From: Atherinomorus stipes
Taxonomy: Eukaryota; Chordata; Actinopteri; Atheriniformes; Atherinidae
DNA length: 64,000 nt
Reading direction: 5' to 3'
Assembly (NCBI GenBank): GCA_023101725.1
Contig: JALJCO010007810.1
Span: forward strand, 124,001 to 188,000
The translations under genes were made by a program, and so were the position numbers. Below are positions 25,720 through 38,300 of the stretch, piece after piece. The first letter of the stretch is position 1, and the number at the start of each line of letters is the position of its first letter. The notes below the pieces were generated by a model that saw only the letters and a program-made list of their open reading frames with translations, made no database searches and had not been told where the DNA came from.

Positions 25720-27399
25720 TTATTATTCAAAACCAGCAAGAAATCAGAGTTTCTGAAAAGTCTTTTTTAATACATAAAGCATAAAAACACATCTGGAAGA
25801 GAAGGTTGTTCATTTATGTGAAACATCTTCAGTTTCTTTATGATAACTTGCCATCTCATCCCAAAATATGTTTGTATAGCAGATCTCTGCTGCAACCAAG
25901 AAACACACAATGCTTCTAGCTGCGTGTAGCAAGTATAGCTGGCATTACCCAGCTGAGCCCTACCCACTCCAAAGTGAATTATTTACCTTCAGCAGTTCTC
26001 TTGGTTGGATCAAACAAGGGCAAAAACATGTCCCTCACTTGAAATGCCAAAGGCCTTATGGGCGTTTCTCTTCGTCACTGGCATTTAAAAAGCCAGAAAA
26101 AGCTGATTTCAAGTCAGCTCTTATCGAGGACGTCTAAAATTCCCACACATCGGTCTAACGGCTGCTTGAACTAGCCGAATCTCACCGTTTTCATCTGAAT
26201 ATACTGTATTACCACTGATTATTTTTTCATCTTCCAGGCGGGGAGGAGGTGAACTAGATTCCAGCACTGACTCAAAAGAGAAAGTTTTCACAGTTGGATG
26301 ATTTGGCAGAGTCGTGCTTCTCAGCACAGCGACTCCGAGTCCTGTGGTGTCTGTTTTTCTTCGCCTCCTCCCTGTCCCTTAATTACACTTCCATGAGAGA
26401 TTGAGGAGAGCGAGGGTGTGGCTGAAATAGAAAACAAATTAACATGGACGCTTGACTTGGTAGATAGGCATCAGGAAGAAGGCCAGCATCTCACAGGGAA
26501 GCTGGTTTTGCATTTGCTTGGTTAAAACCATCTGCATCCGTTTTTGATTCTTTTCTTTGTTCGCTGCTTTTGGAGAATTTCATGCTCTCGTGGGTTCTGA
26601 AAGTTGTGCAACCCTGGCGCCTGTGAGTACTTTACAAAACACTGCCTACAATCAGAAAAAAGAGACAGAAAAATGCATGGGCGTTGTAGTGAGTCAAGGC
26701 TGTTATTATTCCTTTTTTCATTTCTGCTTTGTTCATTCAAAGTTGATATTTTGGAGTTTTTCATCTCAGTCGTGTAATAGACAAGATGATTGATGTCAGA
26801 ATGAGTCACTTAACTCTCTGATAATGCTTCAAACATGTCGCACATCTTTGCCCATGGCTTACTTATCAATAAACAAGCTGAATGTTAACTTGCTATGCAA
26901 ACTTGCCATATTCTTTAGGGTTTCTCTGGCCTTTTGCACTGCTTGACCAAGCAGCCCCCCCCCCCCCCCCCTTCCCTCTCCCCCTCATGCCTCTAATCTC
27001 CCTGAAAAATTAATCATCTGTCTCATCGCCTCAACATTCAGGCGCACACTGATGCATAGCAGTGGCAGTTCATGAAGAAACTCCCCATCAGGCCTTTAAA
27101 CAGGGCTTTGAATGCAGCGTTGGCCACCAAACTTGGCACCTGAATACGCTGAGCCATCTTGATGTGCTTCAGTCTTGTTTGGTTGCATTCAGTTGGGACA
27201 CTTGAGGGAGGTTTCCTATTCACTGTAACAGCAGTCAATGGGACAATGTAGCCAGTCTTTCTCTCTCTCCCCAAGCAGAGTAGCATAGACGCTCTCTGTG
27301 CTATCAGTGGCTGAGTTCATCGTCTTCCTTCCTTCCACCGACTAAACAACATGGAGGGGGACTGTCTTCTATTCAGGTCCGAAGACCAAATCATTGCCT
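25720..27399. other. jup intron 1; no exon recognised
   Basis: Contains a poly(C) run at 26955-26972 and short open frames without similarity. Confidence 0.5.
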
Positions 27400-28565
27400 T
27401 AATGCTTAATACTGCCAGATTGTCGTTGCCCTGGAGGGATTCTGTCACCTATTTCTCAGGAACAGTAGTTTGTAACTTTGGTAAATTGGGATGGGTAGTT
27501 TACCCTTTAGGTGATCTACAGAAGTTTTCCAGCATTTATATTAGGGCTGGACAATTATGAATTTAATGGTTTAATTTTGCAAATTACAAAAACACTGATG
27601 AAGAAAAAATTAACCTAAAGTGAAGACTGGGGAGTTATAGGAAGCACTGAGGGGTATAGAAAGGAATGCATGTAGACTGAGTTCATTTTTTTGCTATTAT
27701 TATTTTAAATAATATCTTATTTTCTCTTTCTTGTTCTAATCATCAGTTTGTTAAGTTATATTTGAAGTTGAGTTTTGGTGGTTCAATAAACACTATTTAT
27801 AAAATCAATGAATAATCGGTATATTAATCGGTTTCAATATCAGTCAAAATAATCGTGATTATAATTTTTTCTATAATCGTCCATTCCTAATTTATATCCC
27901 ATCCAGGAGGTTTTCAATCACACAAATGCAGTGTTTATTCAGAGACTATCTGGTAAATCCACAATGATCCATGATGACACCATTATTTATCACATTTTCA
28001 TCATAAAAAGATCACTATTACAACTATGCTGCTGAGATCTCTAGTTTGACCTGGGAATGATGATGAAGCCACTTCCTGTCAAACTTTCCACCTATCAGAG
28101 AGCTTAAGTTGATGGTTATGCCCAATCAGAAGCAGCCAAAGATCAACAAGTGAGCAGAAAGTTTTATGTGTGTCTGAAAAGAACAAAAATAATGGTCCTC
28201 TATGGCTGGAATAAAGATGAAAAGACCTTTTTCATGCACGGTGGCACCAAAAAGCAGCTGAGTTGGTTTTCAGAGGATTGTAGGTAAATGGTAGCATAGA
28301 TAACTGGAAATGAGGAAAATGTGTAGATATGTAAATAGTTTCTGTTGTGCCAAGTTGAGCCAGGACTTTACAGAATGATATTCAGATGAGAAAAGGCCTG
28401 CTCACTGTTTATCTGTGTGTTATTTCTACAAAGTATTGTTAGATATAAATTCTGTTTTCTTGTTCTGGTTGGCCTTTATGGTGCTATATCTGTTTATACA
28501 TTCATTTTACATCATTTTAGCCTCATAATATGACAACTGCCTGTCCTGGAGCATAATGTCTGGAT
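27400..28565 (+). repeat. Interspersed repeat of unknown class, copy B
   Basis: Same family as 6640-7425 (inverted) and 41585-42440. It is interrupted by the MITE at 27542-27889; removing that insert restores collinearity with copy C. It shares GGAATGATGATGAAGCCACT, CAAAGATCAACAAGTGAGCA and GGCACCAAAAAGCAGCTGAG with copy C. No coding capacity seen. Confidence 0.8.
27542..27889. mobile_element. hAT-type MITE with perfect 8-bp duplication and known empty site
   Basis: 348 bp. Ends TAGGGCTGGAC and GTCCATTCCTA are inverted repeats with two differences. The target duplication ATTTATAT lies at 27534-27541 and 27890-27897. The sister repeat copy C has the single uninterrupted sequence GCATTTATATCCCATCC near 41732, so the insertion is proved by comparison within the window. 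No coding capacity. Confidence 0.92.
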
Positions 28566-30656
28566 GGAGACTAGGGTTGAGTTTCTAAATGTATTGTAAC
28601 TTTATTTTTAAAATAGGAGGGGGAGGGGGAGGGGGGGGGGCAGGTGGACCAAAAATCGTTGTAAAAAAGCATCCCAGGATTTGTGGTGTTAAAGTGTACT
28701 ATCTGCGTGCAAGAACTGAATATGTTGCTTTAAGTACAGAGGTGGAATACATGTCTTTTGATTGGCAAATGTTTATTACATATTTCTAAGAGGCTGTGGA
28801 CGTACGTCGGCTCCTCCTGCATCATGACATTTATAACGGGCTGCTTTGTGAACTTTGTGCAGCTGAGCGTTTATTGCAACTCTGGTACAGCACTCTTTAC
28901 TCCTTCCCTCCTCCTTTATCAGTTTTGTGTAATGTGACTCTGGTCTGCACTCAGACACCTCCTCCGAGACCGCTCACATTTCCTTTGATTCACAGTGAGA
29001 TCCCAGAGGGAGCGCACAGCTCCGCTCCAGTTTACAGCCACCGTACTGCATCCACTGGCCTAATTTGACTCATTAAAGTAGCGGCAGTGAATCAACTGAC
29101 AGAACAAGGCCCTCGGCCATTCTGCTGCTTATTTTATTCATCGGTGGTGTTGACTGTGTTGTTTGGAGGCTTTCCAGATGAGGCGGGGAGGAGCAGCACT
29201 CTACCGTATCTGCCACATTTAGACAAATTGGAATCGGTGCACAGTAACATGTTGTTGGCCACTCTTTCTCTGAGATGACTGTTTTTTTATCAGCTGCTTG
29301 TGGTGATCCATGGACCAAACTGAACGCATCCACTTGAACTGATTGCATGACACCAACAGAAGTTTGTCCCAGGTACAGTTGTGAGAGAACAACTTCTCCA
29401 AATAAACTTCCTGTCTTTGACCAGACAGCCTGGCAGCGTTGATGAGTCAGATAATGTTGACCACTTCCTGTCACCCACCACAATAAATCCATTAGCTGTA
29501 TGCCGCTTCACATCCTCTTCTATTGATTTATAGCAAACAGCTCTCCTGTTAGGCCCCGCTGCCACCACAGTGCCAGAGCAAATATTGTTATACAAGTAGG
29601 GGATGGGAGACCTGTGGTTTGGGGACCTGGAGGGTTTTGTAGACTTGTTAAGCTGAACCTCAGATCTGTGGAGAAGTGATCCAGAGGCTCAGCTGGCTGG
29701 ACTGCCTGTCTACAGCGTCCTGGGGATTGGATGGTGTGAGTGCAGGATGTGTGCTAAAGTCCTGTGGGAAACAGTAGTGTAGATTGCATGTCGGGTGGGG
29801 GTTGGGGGGCGCAGTATATGCGACGGGTTGACCTATATGTCAAGTAGTTTATCAGTCCAGATGGTGCAAGAAGCTTTACAGATGTGTTATAACATAATCT
29901 GCTTTATTTGCTTGTCAGACTAAACATAACACCAGCAAGTCTGAAGGAATTTATGCCACATGGGGTGAAGTTTCTAAGTCACGACGAACTTCTTTCCATG
30001 TTCGCTTTCCCACTGCAAGATTTCTCTGAAGCCAGAGGAAGGTTAGCTTAGCACATCTTTGTGTGCAAAATGCATGTTTTAGTTTTGTTCTTCCTCTGTA
30101 GATAAGTATGGATCAAACACACTGGATGTGGATATGTAAACTTCTAAGGATCAGGAATCTTGATGCTGATCTATCCTCACTGGCTACTCGTCCAAAGTTA
30201 AGTCAATACTCCCTTTTAATTTTGGCAAGAAGACCAACATTTTCCAAAACTATTCCTTTATTCTACTTGTGCAGACTTAATGTTCTCAAGCAGGCGTGTA
30301 AAAGCCTAGCAGAGCGAACAGCACAGTCTCAGAGATTTTTTATTTACACACTGTCTTCCAAACAAGCGTAAGCCTAAATAACAAATCACTGAAACTCTGT
30401 AGAGCATGTTGGGAGCCTCTAGAATATGACCAGAGTTCATCCCTGGCCCCCTGGGCCTCCTTGCTGACCTGATTCATTCTTGCTGTGATATAAAAAGAGC
30501 TTAGACCAATAAAGTCCAAATCTGACTTGCTGCAATGTTTTTCAAGACAAAATTCAGTTTGCAAAAATAATCGATGTGATTTCTAAGGAGCATTAAATGT
30601 TATGTCCCCTTTAGGTGTATTCATTCTCACCCACTCAGTCATCTGCCACACCTCGT
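28566..30656. other. jup intron 1; no exon recognised
   Basis: A G-rich run lies at 28618-28640. A GC-richer stretch at 28790-29070 and open frames at 29073-29595 (up to 139 codons, minus) have no recognisable similarity. Confidence 0.45.
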
Positions 30657-30659
30657 CAC

Positions 30660-31385
30660 TGCTGGGGACGGCTCCACCAGCTGGGTGATGCTCCCTGGCT
30701 GTTAGACTTCTCTCCCGGCTAATGGACTCTCCTTGGCTGGGCAATGATCCCAGGCCTGTGGACGCTCCCCAGCTGGGCGGCACTCCCCAGCTAGTGGACT
30801 CTTCCCTGGCTGGACGACAATTCCCAACTGGGGGACGCTCCCCTGGATGGGCGTCCCTCCCGAGCTGGCCAACGATAGCCGGCTGGTGGACGCTGCCCAG
30901 CTGGGCGACACTCTTTGGCTAGTGGACTCTCCCTGACTGGGCAACAATTCCCAGCTGGGCGATGCTCCCCCGGCTGGGCGATGATCCCCTAGATGGGAGA
31001 TGCTCCCCTGGATGGGCGTCCCTCCCAAGCTGGCCAACAATCCCTGGCTGGTGAATGCTCCCCAGCTGAGTGACACTCTTTGGCTAATGGACTCTCCCTG
31101 GCTGGGCAACAATTCCCAGCTGGGGGACGCTCCCCTGGCTGGGCGACACTCCCCCATCTGGGCGATGTTCCCATGGATGGGCATCCCTCCCTGGCTGGAT
31201 GACTATCCCTGGCTGGTAAATGCTCCCCCAGATGGTGGACACCCCTTGACTGGGTAATGTTCCTATGGATAGGTGCCACTCCCTCTCAGCTGGCCGTCGC
31301 TCCCCGGCTGGGTGATGCTCCCCCAGCTGGGCGTCGCTCTCATGGATAGGCGTTGCTCCCTGGCTGGGCGACACTCCCCAGCCGA
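30660..31385. repeat. 18-bp minisatellite, about 40 units
   Basis: Tandem units near CTGGGCGATGCTCCCCAG, diverged from each other. A higher-order block (CTGGGCGACACTCTTTGG ... GGGCAACAATTCCCAG) recurs at 30901 and 31066, 165 bp apart, and in a shorter form at 30775. Because 18 is divisible by three, several frames stay open on both strands (up to 160 codons). These are a by-product of the period, not genes. Confidence 0.93.
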
Positions 31386-34300
31386 CATGCCTGGCTTGTA
31401 TTCTCATTACTGACAGCAGGGTTACTCACCCTTTGTCACAGCAACCATGTCCTCATAGTATCTGTTAGTTTCAGCAGTTTAGAGCTGATGAGTGAGTCAG
31501 AGAGTCAAGTTTAGAAAAGTTTTAGACTCAGAAAGTGTAACTGTGTGCACTTTTTTTCCCACTCGGACTCTGGACGGATTGAATATAAAACATTAGCGTG
31601 GAATGTCACACCAGTGTTTCAGCGTTGGGCGCTGGAACATGGCCATCAGTGCTTTTCTGTTGCAACTCGCTCTCTGGCAGCTTTCACTGACACGCATTCC
31701 TGCTTTTACTGTGCTGGCTGTTTTTTGGAAGAAGCCTCCCGAAGTCACCCACAGAGGCTGTTGCTTAAGAAGATTGTGGGAGGTGACTGATGTGAAATGT
31801 GTGTTGTTTCTTTCTCCCACAGTAAGGCCTCCATGTTGCATATCAGCTATGTGGATGAATGATGGTCATGACGATGATAAAGCAGCGTACATTAAGAGTG
31901 AAAGGAGGAATCATTCATTAACTGGAAGAGAGCAAAGTCCTGTCTGAATCACACAACACCAGGTTTTTTTTTGTGGCAACTGAACAAACACAGCAAAGAT
32001 AATGTATGAAGAAAAGTTTTTCTATAACTTTAGCTTCTTATTTAGCGTATGTCTTTTAAATTATTTCAATCTTAAAACAAGCAATTAAACAAGATGATTC
32101 TTCTGAATTCAAGGTGCCTTAAAGTGTTATAAAAATATTATCTTAATCATTAACATTTATATGATAAATGTTTGTGTAATTTTTTTTTAAGAAAAAAATC
32201 TTTAATTCAGAACCTTGAATATTGTTGAAGATCTTTTCTCTAAAAGTTAGAAACTGCACTGACCAGATGGTTGTGAGGCTTTTTTACTCAGTGAAGGACC
32301 TGAAATGAGTGTTTTACCACTTGTTTTGAGACATTCTCACTTGTCTTAACCTAGAAATTTGCTCTTATTTCAGAAAATCTTACAAAGTGTAATAATCTCG
32401 CCCCACTGGAGTTTGTTTAGGTTTTTTTTTTTCTCAGTATATCAAGATAATTCAATATTGCAGTGAGGGGAATAAAAATCAGGGAGGGACACTTATCTCC
32501 AGACATGTGCTTATGGACATCAGATAACTCTGTTCCTGAGAGTTACCTTGGCAATCAGCAGGGTGTGTCACAGCGTTCCAACAGTTGGCTGAACCCTCGG
32601 CCTCGCCCAAGAAAACAAAGCCCACACAAACACCGAGAACAAGTTCTGTGGGAACACTTCAAACCTTTTACCACAAACAAACATCATGTTGACTTATTTT
32701 GCGTTTAAAAGTTTAGAAAGAAAAAAAAAAGGCTTTTAAAAAACACAGAAGTTGGTTTGGTTTCAGTCCGTTTTTACTTGGTAGTCAAACCCTCTTCTTT
32801 TATTTAACAAGAAGCCACACCTTAGCATAGAAATGTGAGAAAGCACGGTGACTACAAGCAGAGTTGTCAGTGGTGTGATGAGTCAGTGCATCATGTCTAA
32901 AGCTGCATGTATCTGCAAGTACAGGCAGTCCTGCGGGGCTTGATCCTTCGGGATCTGATGCCAGACTCACTGCAGCAGAAACTCACTGAGCTGCTGCTCT
33001 TTGAAGGTGAACAAAGATAAAGAGACATGTTAAAACCTTACATGAATATCAGGTTTGGGGTGAAAGTATTTTCTTCCTAATGACAGACTTGCAATCCCAG
33101 AAGGAAAATGTGCAAATGTGAGAGTATTTAGTCCAACAAGGTGATGCAAAGAGGCAACTGAGGATAGACGATAAGGAATGTGCAATAAGCATATTCTGCT
33201 GGTGTCAGTTTCTACTCAATGCAAATTGTAATGAAAAACAAAGCTGCTTGAAGGAGCTGGAAGCATGTATGTGCACAAACCAGTGGAAATGCATAAAAGG
33301 CCAGGCTGAGGAGAGAAACTCTTCATGCAAAATCCGAGAGATGAAGGATAATGTTTTAATTTAGAATTCTCATTTACGTCATCTTTGCAAGGCAACATTT
33401 TGCATCTTTGTCTATTTCTCACCTTTGGTTAGAGGGCCTGGTCTGAGCAAACGAAGCGCAGGTACAGGTGCTAACGTGTTTATAGCTCATGTTGTGCTGA
33501 CTCAACACCTTTTTGCAAAGACATGTTTTATTGGTGATCATAAAACTAAAGATGCAGTTGTTTACTGTTCTGAGTTGTAGGAATGTGCAATGCTGCAAGA
33601 TTTGGTATCGTTCCGATACCAAGTAAATAAAGGGCTAGTATTGTCAATATTGATATGATACATTTTAATAGGGCTGTTAAATCAACAGATTTTTGCAAAT
33701 GAGTTATTTTGTAGAATCTGTGCACTACGTTTTTAAACTCATTAATGCATAAACAAATTATTATCCACCATAGAAATCCAAATTTGGCATTATCTTGATG
33801 AGAGAAGCTGATTTTTGGCATGTAGATGCCTTTTCACCTCGGTGAACCAAATCCACCAAAAACCACAAATTTAAACCACTTATTTATGAGGTTTATGATA
33901 TAAAGCCTTACATTTAGAATTTTATAATTAGGTGTACAGAAACAAAAATCATCACTGGAGCCATTGTAAAAGATAAATTTGGCTTTATCTTAGTGAGAGA
34001 AGCTGGTTTAGGGAATGTGGGGGCCTTGTTATAGCATTGAATCTAATCCATTAAAATTACTTTATACCCCATGCTAATGAAGATTCTGATGGTTTTCATG
34101 CCTTACATTGAAGTATCAATATAATCACACGAGTATTGATCGATGTAGATACCAACGTTATCGTTGTTATCGATATCATTGAGATACTTTGCTGTCATGT
34201 CGTTCTCTTCTTTATTGAAGCTTCTGTAGTTCCTGCAAAGATCAGGCTCAACGCGCCACATGAACGTGCTCAACAAAGGACTCTGTAACAGCCTCACATC

Positions 34301-35313
34301 TGAAACACTCATAAGCAGCACAGTGGATGCATTGTACGCTCACTCAAATGTCACAAGTAATGACGGACTGCTATCATAAATTCCCATTTAGTTTGTCATT
34401 GAAGGAGATTTGTGTGGTGAGAAATGTTCAGGCTGCAGGAATCATCCATGCATGTTGTGGTGGTCGGAGGTCGCTGTGGTTTTGGGACGACCTTTTCCTA
34501 AATGCTTCATCTAAATGTGGATGTCACAGATTCTAATGGAACATTTGATTTTACACACGTTGTTCAGTGTTGTTTTGAGTTGAAGCAGCATTTGCTTTAT
34601 ATGTTGAACATCTGGGACTCGTATCCTGATGTTTTTACACACTAATGGTAAAGCACATTAAGAAATGAGTACAGCATATAGCATCATTTTTTTTCCAGAC
34701 TGGAACGAAAAGGTTTGTACCAGCAAGTGGGAGGCTTGTTACATAATCTGGAGCATTCATATGTAAGCACATAAATAGATAATCACAGCAGTTTAAAGGT
34801 TCGTATATGTGGTGAGATTTTAGAAGTAAATATTGGAAGTTTTTATGAAAAGGTACGTCTAAGTCACGTGGCAGCTGTTTGGCCTTGTTTCTGACGTGAG
34901 GAGTGTGAGGAGTGCGTCCTCGCGCTCAGCCTCTGGAATCCAAACCTGACGAGCGGGTTTCTGGTTGGTACATCTGAAGACTACTCCCTCGGCTGCTCGG
35001 GCGGGGGTTAAAAGTCATGGCTTAGAATTTCAGACTTGCAGCTTTCTGTGGGCCCTCCCTCCTCCCTCTCTGCTGCTGCTCCGTGTTGTCATTTTCAGGT
35101 CAGGGTGCATGGCTGCAGGGGAGGAGGGCCCAGCTTGGAGCCGTCTTACTGGCAGATGAAAAACAAAATGACAGTCTTGTGTAAGAGGCAAAAATCCTGC
35201 CAGAACGTTTAGCAATTCATGAAAAGATGGACGTTTAGTCAAATATGTTGGCGATATTTGGAATGGAGGGAATATGTAAAAGTCCTGACTTTTTTTTTTT
35301 TTCTGTTTTTTAG
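31386..35313. other. End of jup intron 1; no exon recognised
   Basis: TATCG/CGATA-rich text at 33594-33660 and 34128-34180 is probably a decayed hAT-like element. A GC-rich patch at 34900-35160 has no recognised coding content. It ends in a poly(T) tract and TTTTTTAG, the acceptor of exon 2. Confidence 0.5.
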
Positions 35314-35366
35314 GTTTGCTCCATCAGTGTTGCTTTGATTACAGGACACAAGGATGGCAATGCAGA
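35314..35366 (+). CDS. jup: jup exon 2: start codon and 13 coding bases
   Basis: Acceptor TTTTTTAG, 40 bases of leader, then ATG at 35354 (context AAGGATGG). Only MAMQ plus one base is coded before GTAAGT. The split codon joins to TG of exon 3 to give Met. A tiny start exon before a larger degron exon is the usual catenin layout. Confidence 0.85.
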
Positions 35367-38300
35367 GTAAGTAATTTTTTTCTTTTATTTGATCATTTCT
35401 GTTCATTTTACTCTCCTTTTTTCAGTAATGTTGCTATGTAGAATTTGCTGTGGGTGTTTAGTTTCAAATTAGGGCTGTACCAATCCCACTTTATCACTAC
35501 CAATACAAATACCACAAGTCAAGTATCGGCGGGTGTCCGTTATAAATGCTTGGCTGTGTTTTGAGCTAAAGATTATGCATATTGATCTGATGATTGTTAT
35601 TATACTTATTATTATAAGTTCGTAACATTTAGTGTCGCCCTAGACGCGCCGCGTCCGACGCGCGAAACGCGCCGCAAGAAAGGCCGACGCTCCTTGACGT
35701 GCGTCGGCCATTGACTTTGCATGTAAACCTGACGCCCTTGACGCCCAAATCGCGCTTGGTCTGAACACACTGTAAGGCAAGAAGAAATGCTTGAAAGAAA
35801 AGCTGGATTTCCTGGATTGGATAATTTCGACACATTCCGATCCAATCCACTTGTTTTTTTTTAATCAACATTGGCCCAATATCCAATACTGGTGTCAGAT
35901 TGGGACGGCCCTATTTCAAATGTACTATGGTTTCCCATTATTTGTTCCATGCATTGTTTCTTTTTAAAACTTGCATCTATACAAAAAAGATTTTCCAAAT
36001 ATACAGTAAATTTAAGAAATGCTGCATTACATTATTTATGGGAGGATTTGTGCTACAGTACTAATGCAAATCGAAAAATACATTTTGTTGATTTAATTTA
36101 ACGATATAAGTCAATGGAGAACCAGTTATCATTTGAAATGACCACCTGAACTATTTACCACCCAGTGTTCAGAATCCAGCCAACCATATCCAGACAATTT
36201 TTGTTATATTACTTTAGAATTATTTTTAGGATGTAAAAATAAGAGTTAATTTAATTTGGCAATGGCTGGCCTGTAATGATTATTGCAATATGAGTAATGT
36301 CATACTTAGCATATTCTCTAAAAATGTAAGGTGTATAACACAAATGGCAGAAATGTCAAACAAAGTCAAAACACATTTGTAAATGATTTAAAAAGAATCC
36401 ATGCACAATATAGTGGTGCATTAGAGGTTATTGTTATCTGTTGAAAACGTGGGGCAAAGCATTAATTTTTCCAACCAAAGATTAATTTTTCATTTTGTAA
36501 AAGACATGATTGGAAATGTTGGAGACATGTTGAAGCAAAGTTAACAAGTTGAAATGTTTGAACTTTTTAATGATAACGTAGTTATAAAAATCTGGCGTTA
36601 AAGATAGAATTTACATTATTTCATTTATTCAAATGTGTGTTTATGGTCGCTAATGTGACGTGTTTTAGATGATCGTCCCTCATTTCGATTATGTGATCTT
36701 TCCATTCATTGATTTTCTTTTTGCTTGTGCGTGTGTGTACTTGTTCAGCCATCACTGTGAGGACCGTTTTGGGTGTTTAACCAACAAAGTGAGGACATTC
36801 TGGACAGTCCTCATGAGAAGAAAAGCCTAAGAAAAAGCCCTTTTTTGAGGGTAAAGATTTGGTTTTAGAGTTTAGGTTACAGTTAGGTTTTGGTTATGGT
36901 TGGGGCAAGGGTTAGGTTTTGGAAATCTGTTGTGATGGTTTGGGTAAAGGGCTGGGGAATGTATGATGTCAGTGAATGTCCTCACTAAGCAAGAGGAATA
37001 AATGTGTGTATTTTTTGTTTTCAAATTTGTGCATATGAGTGATTTAATTCTAGCTTTCAGGCTGATTAAAGCTTTTCATGGTGTAAAGACTGAATGGTAC
37101 TTCAGTGAGTTATTTGGACTTAAAGCTGTGATGCTTGTTTTTGTATTGTGTTTTGTAGGTGCCCAACTGTCCCTGCAAGTAAAATGATTAAATAGTATTT
37201 TAGCAATTTAATTAACTTTTTTTGGGGGAAAAAAAGGGAGAAAAACTATTGAGTTGGGATGTTTGTTTAGAATGTTTCATTGGCGTGTAATGTCTCATTT
37301 GCACTTTAAGTATCTGCTTATATAGTCTCTTCCTGTAATGGCTCTAGAAATATGGTGTTAAATATTTTTTGGACCCCCTCAAAAATTAGAAGTTTCATTT
37401 CAAAGGGCTATCCAACAAATAAATTTCAAATTGATTGACTCTTCCAACCTGCAGCTTTTTTTTTTGTAATGGTTCATACAAAGGCGACTAAAGGTTCCCT
37501 CTAAGATGATCCCTCACTCATTCACACGGGTGAAAAATGTGGAGCTGAGCTTCTTTACTGCTCATTCAGTCTTTATTAAATCTTAAGTTACTTAAAAGTA
37601 TTTGGAATACTTCACCCTGTTTTTTCCTCTCTGTGCTTGGTAGTGAGTGAGATGGAAAGTGGATCTGTGAAGGTGGCAGAGTGGCAACAGACCATGTACG
37701 GCCTGGACTCTGGCATCCAGTCTGGAGCCACCACAGTCAGAGATGATGACGGCGAGTTCACCACCACCAAGCATTACACCATGACCACCACTGTCACAAC
37801 AGAGGAGCCTGGTAAGATGAAGCACCCCCCACATTCACTGGGCTTCTTTAAATTAGCCATCATTTTTATTGATCATCATCTCCCCTCCTGGTAGATCTGG
37901 ACGCCCAGTACACGATGACCAGAGCCCAGAGAGTGAGAGCTGCTATGTTCCCCGAGACGCTGGAGGCCGGCACCACCATCCTATCGACTCAGACCGACCC
38001 GTCCCAGATGACCAACGTCCAGCGGCTGGCCGAGCCCTCTCAGATGCTGAAGACGGCCATCATTCATCTGATCAACTACCAGGACGATGCCGAGCTGGCC
38101 ACCCGTGCCGTGCCAGAGCTCACCAAACTGCTCAATGATGAAGACCAGGTAGCCGAACACTAACACACTTCCAACTATTTATTGATCAGGTCTCCTTTAA
38201 ATAGAGAATCATTTAGTGATGTATGATTACTTATAGCTTGTTAAGAAGTGGACGAGAAGATGAAATGTTCTGTTTACACACCTGCTGTAGTTTAACTTGG

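Noticed and set aside
29073..29595. Overlapping minus-strand frames of 139 and 101 codons
   Set aside because: No recognisable similarity, no conserved motif and they lie in jup intron 1 without splice context.
30702..31184. 160-codon minus-strand frame, the longest in the window
   Set aside because: It is the 18-bp minisatellite read in one of its open frames; equally open frames exist on the other strand and there is no splice or start context.
28976..32884. Further TGACTCA/TGAGTCA sites in jup intron 1 as an AP-1 enhancer cluster
   Set aside because: Their number (near 29066, 29443, 31493 and 32878) is about what chance predicts for this length.
36840..36960. Interstitial telomere array
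   Set aside because: GGTTAGG-like words are irregular and belong to a dispersed repeat with its own ends.
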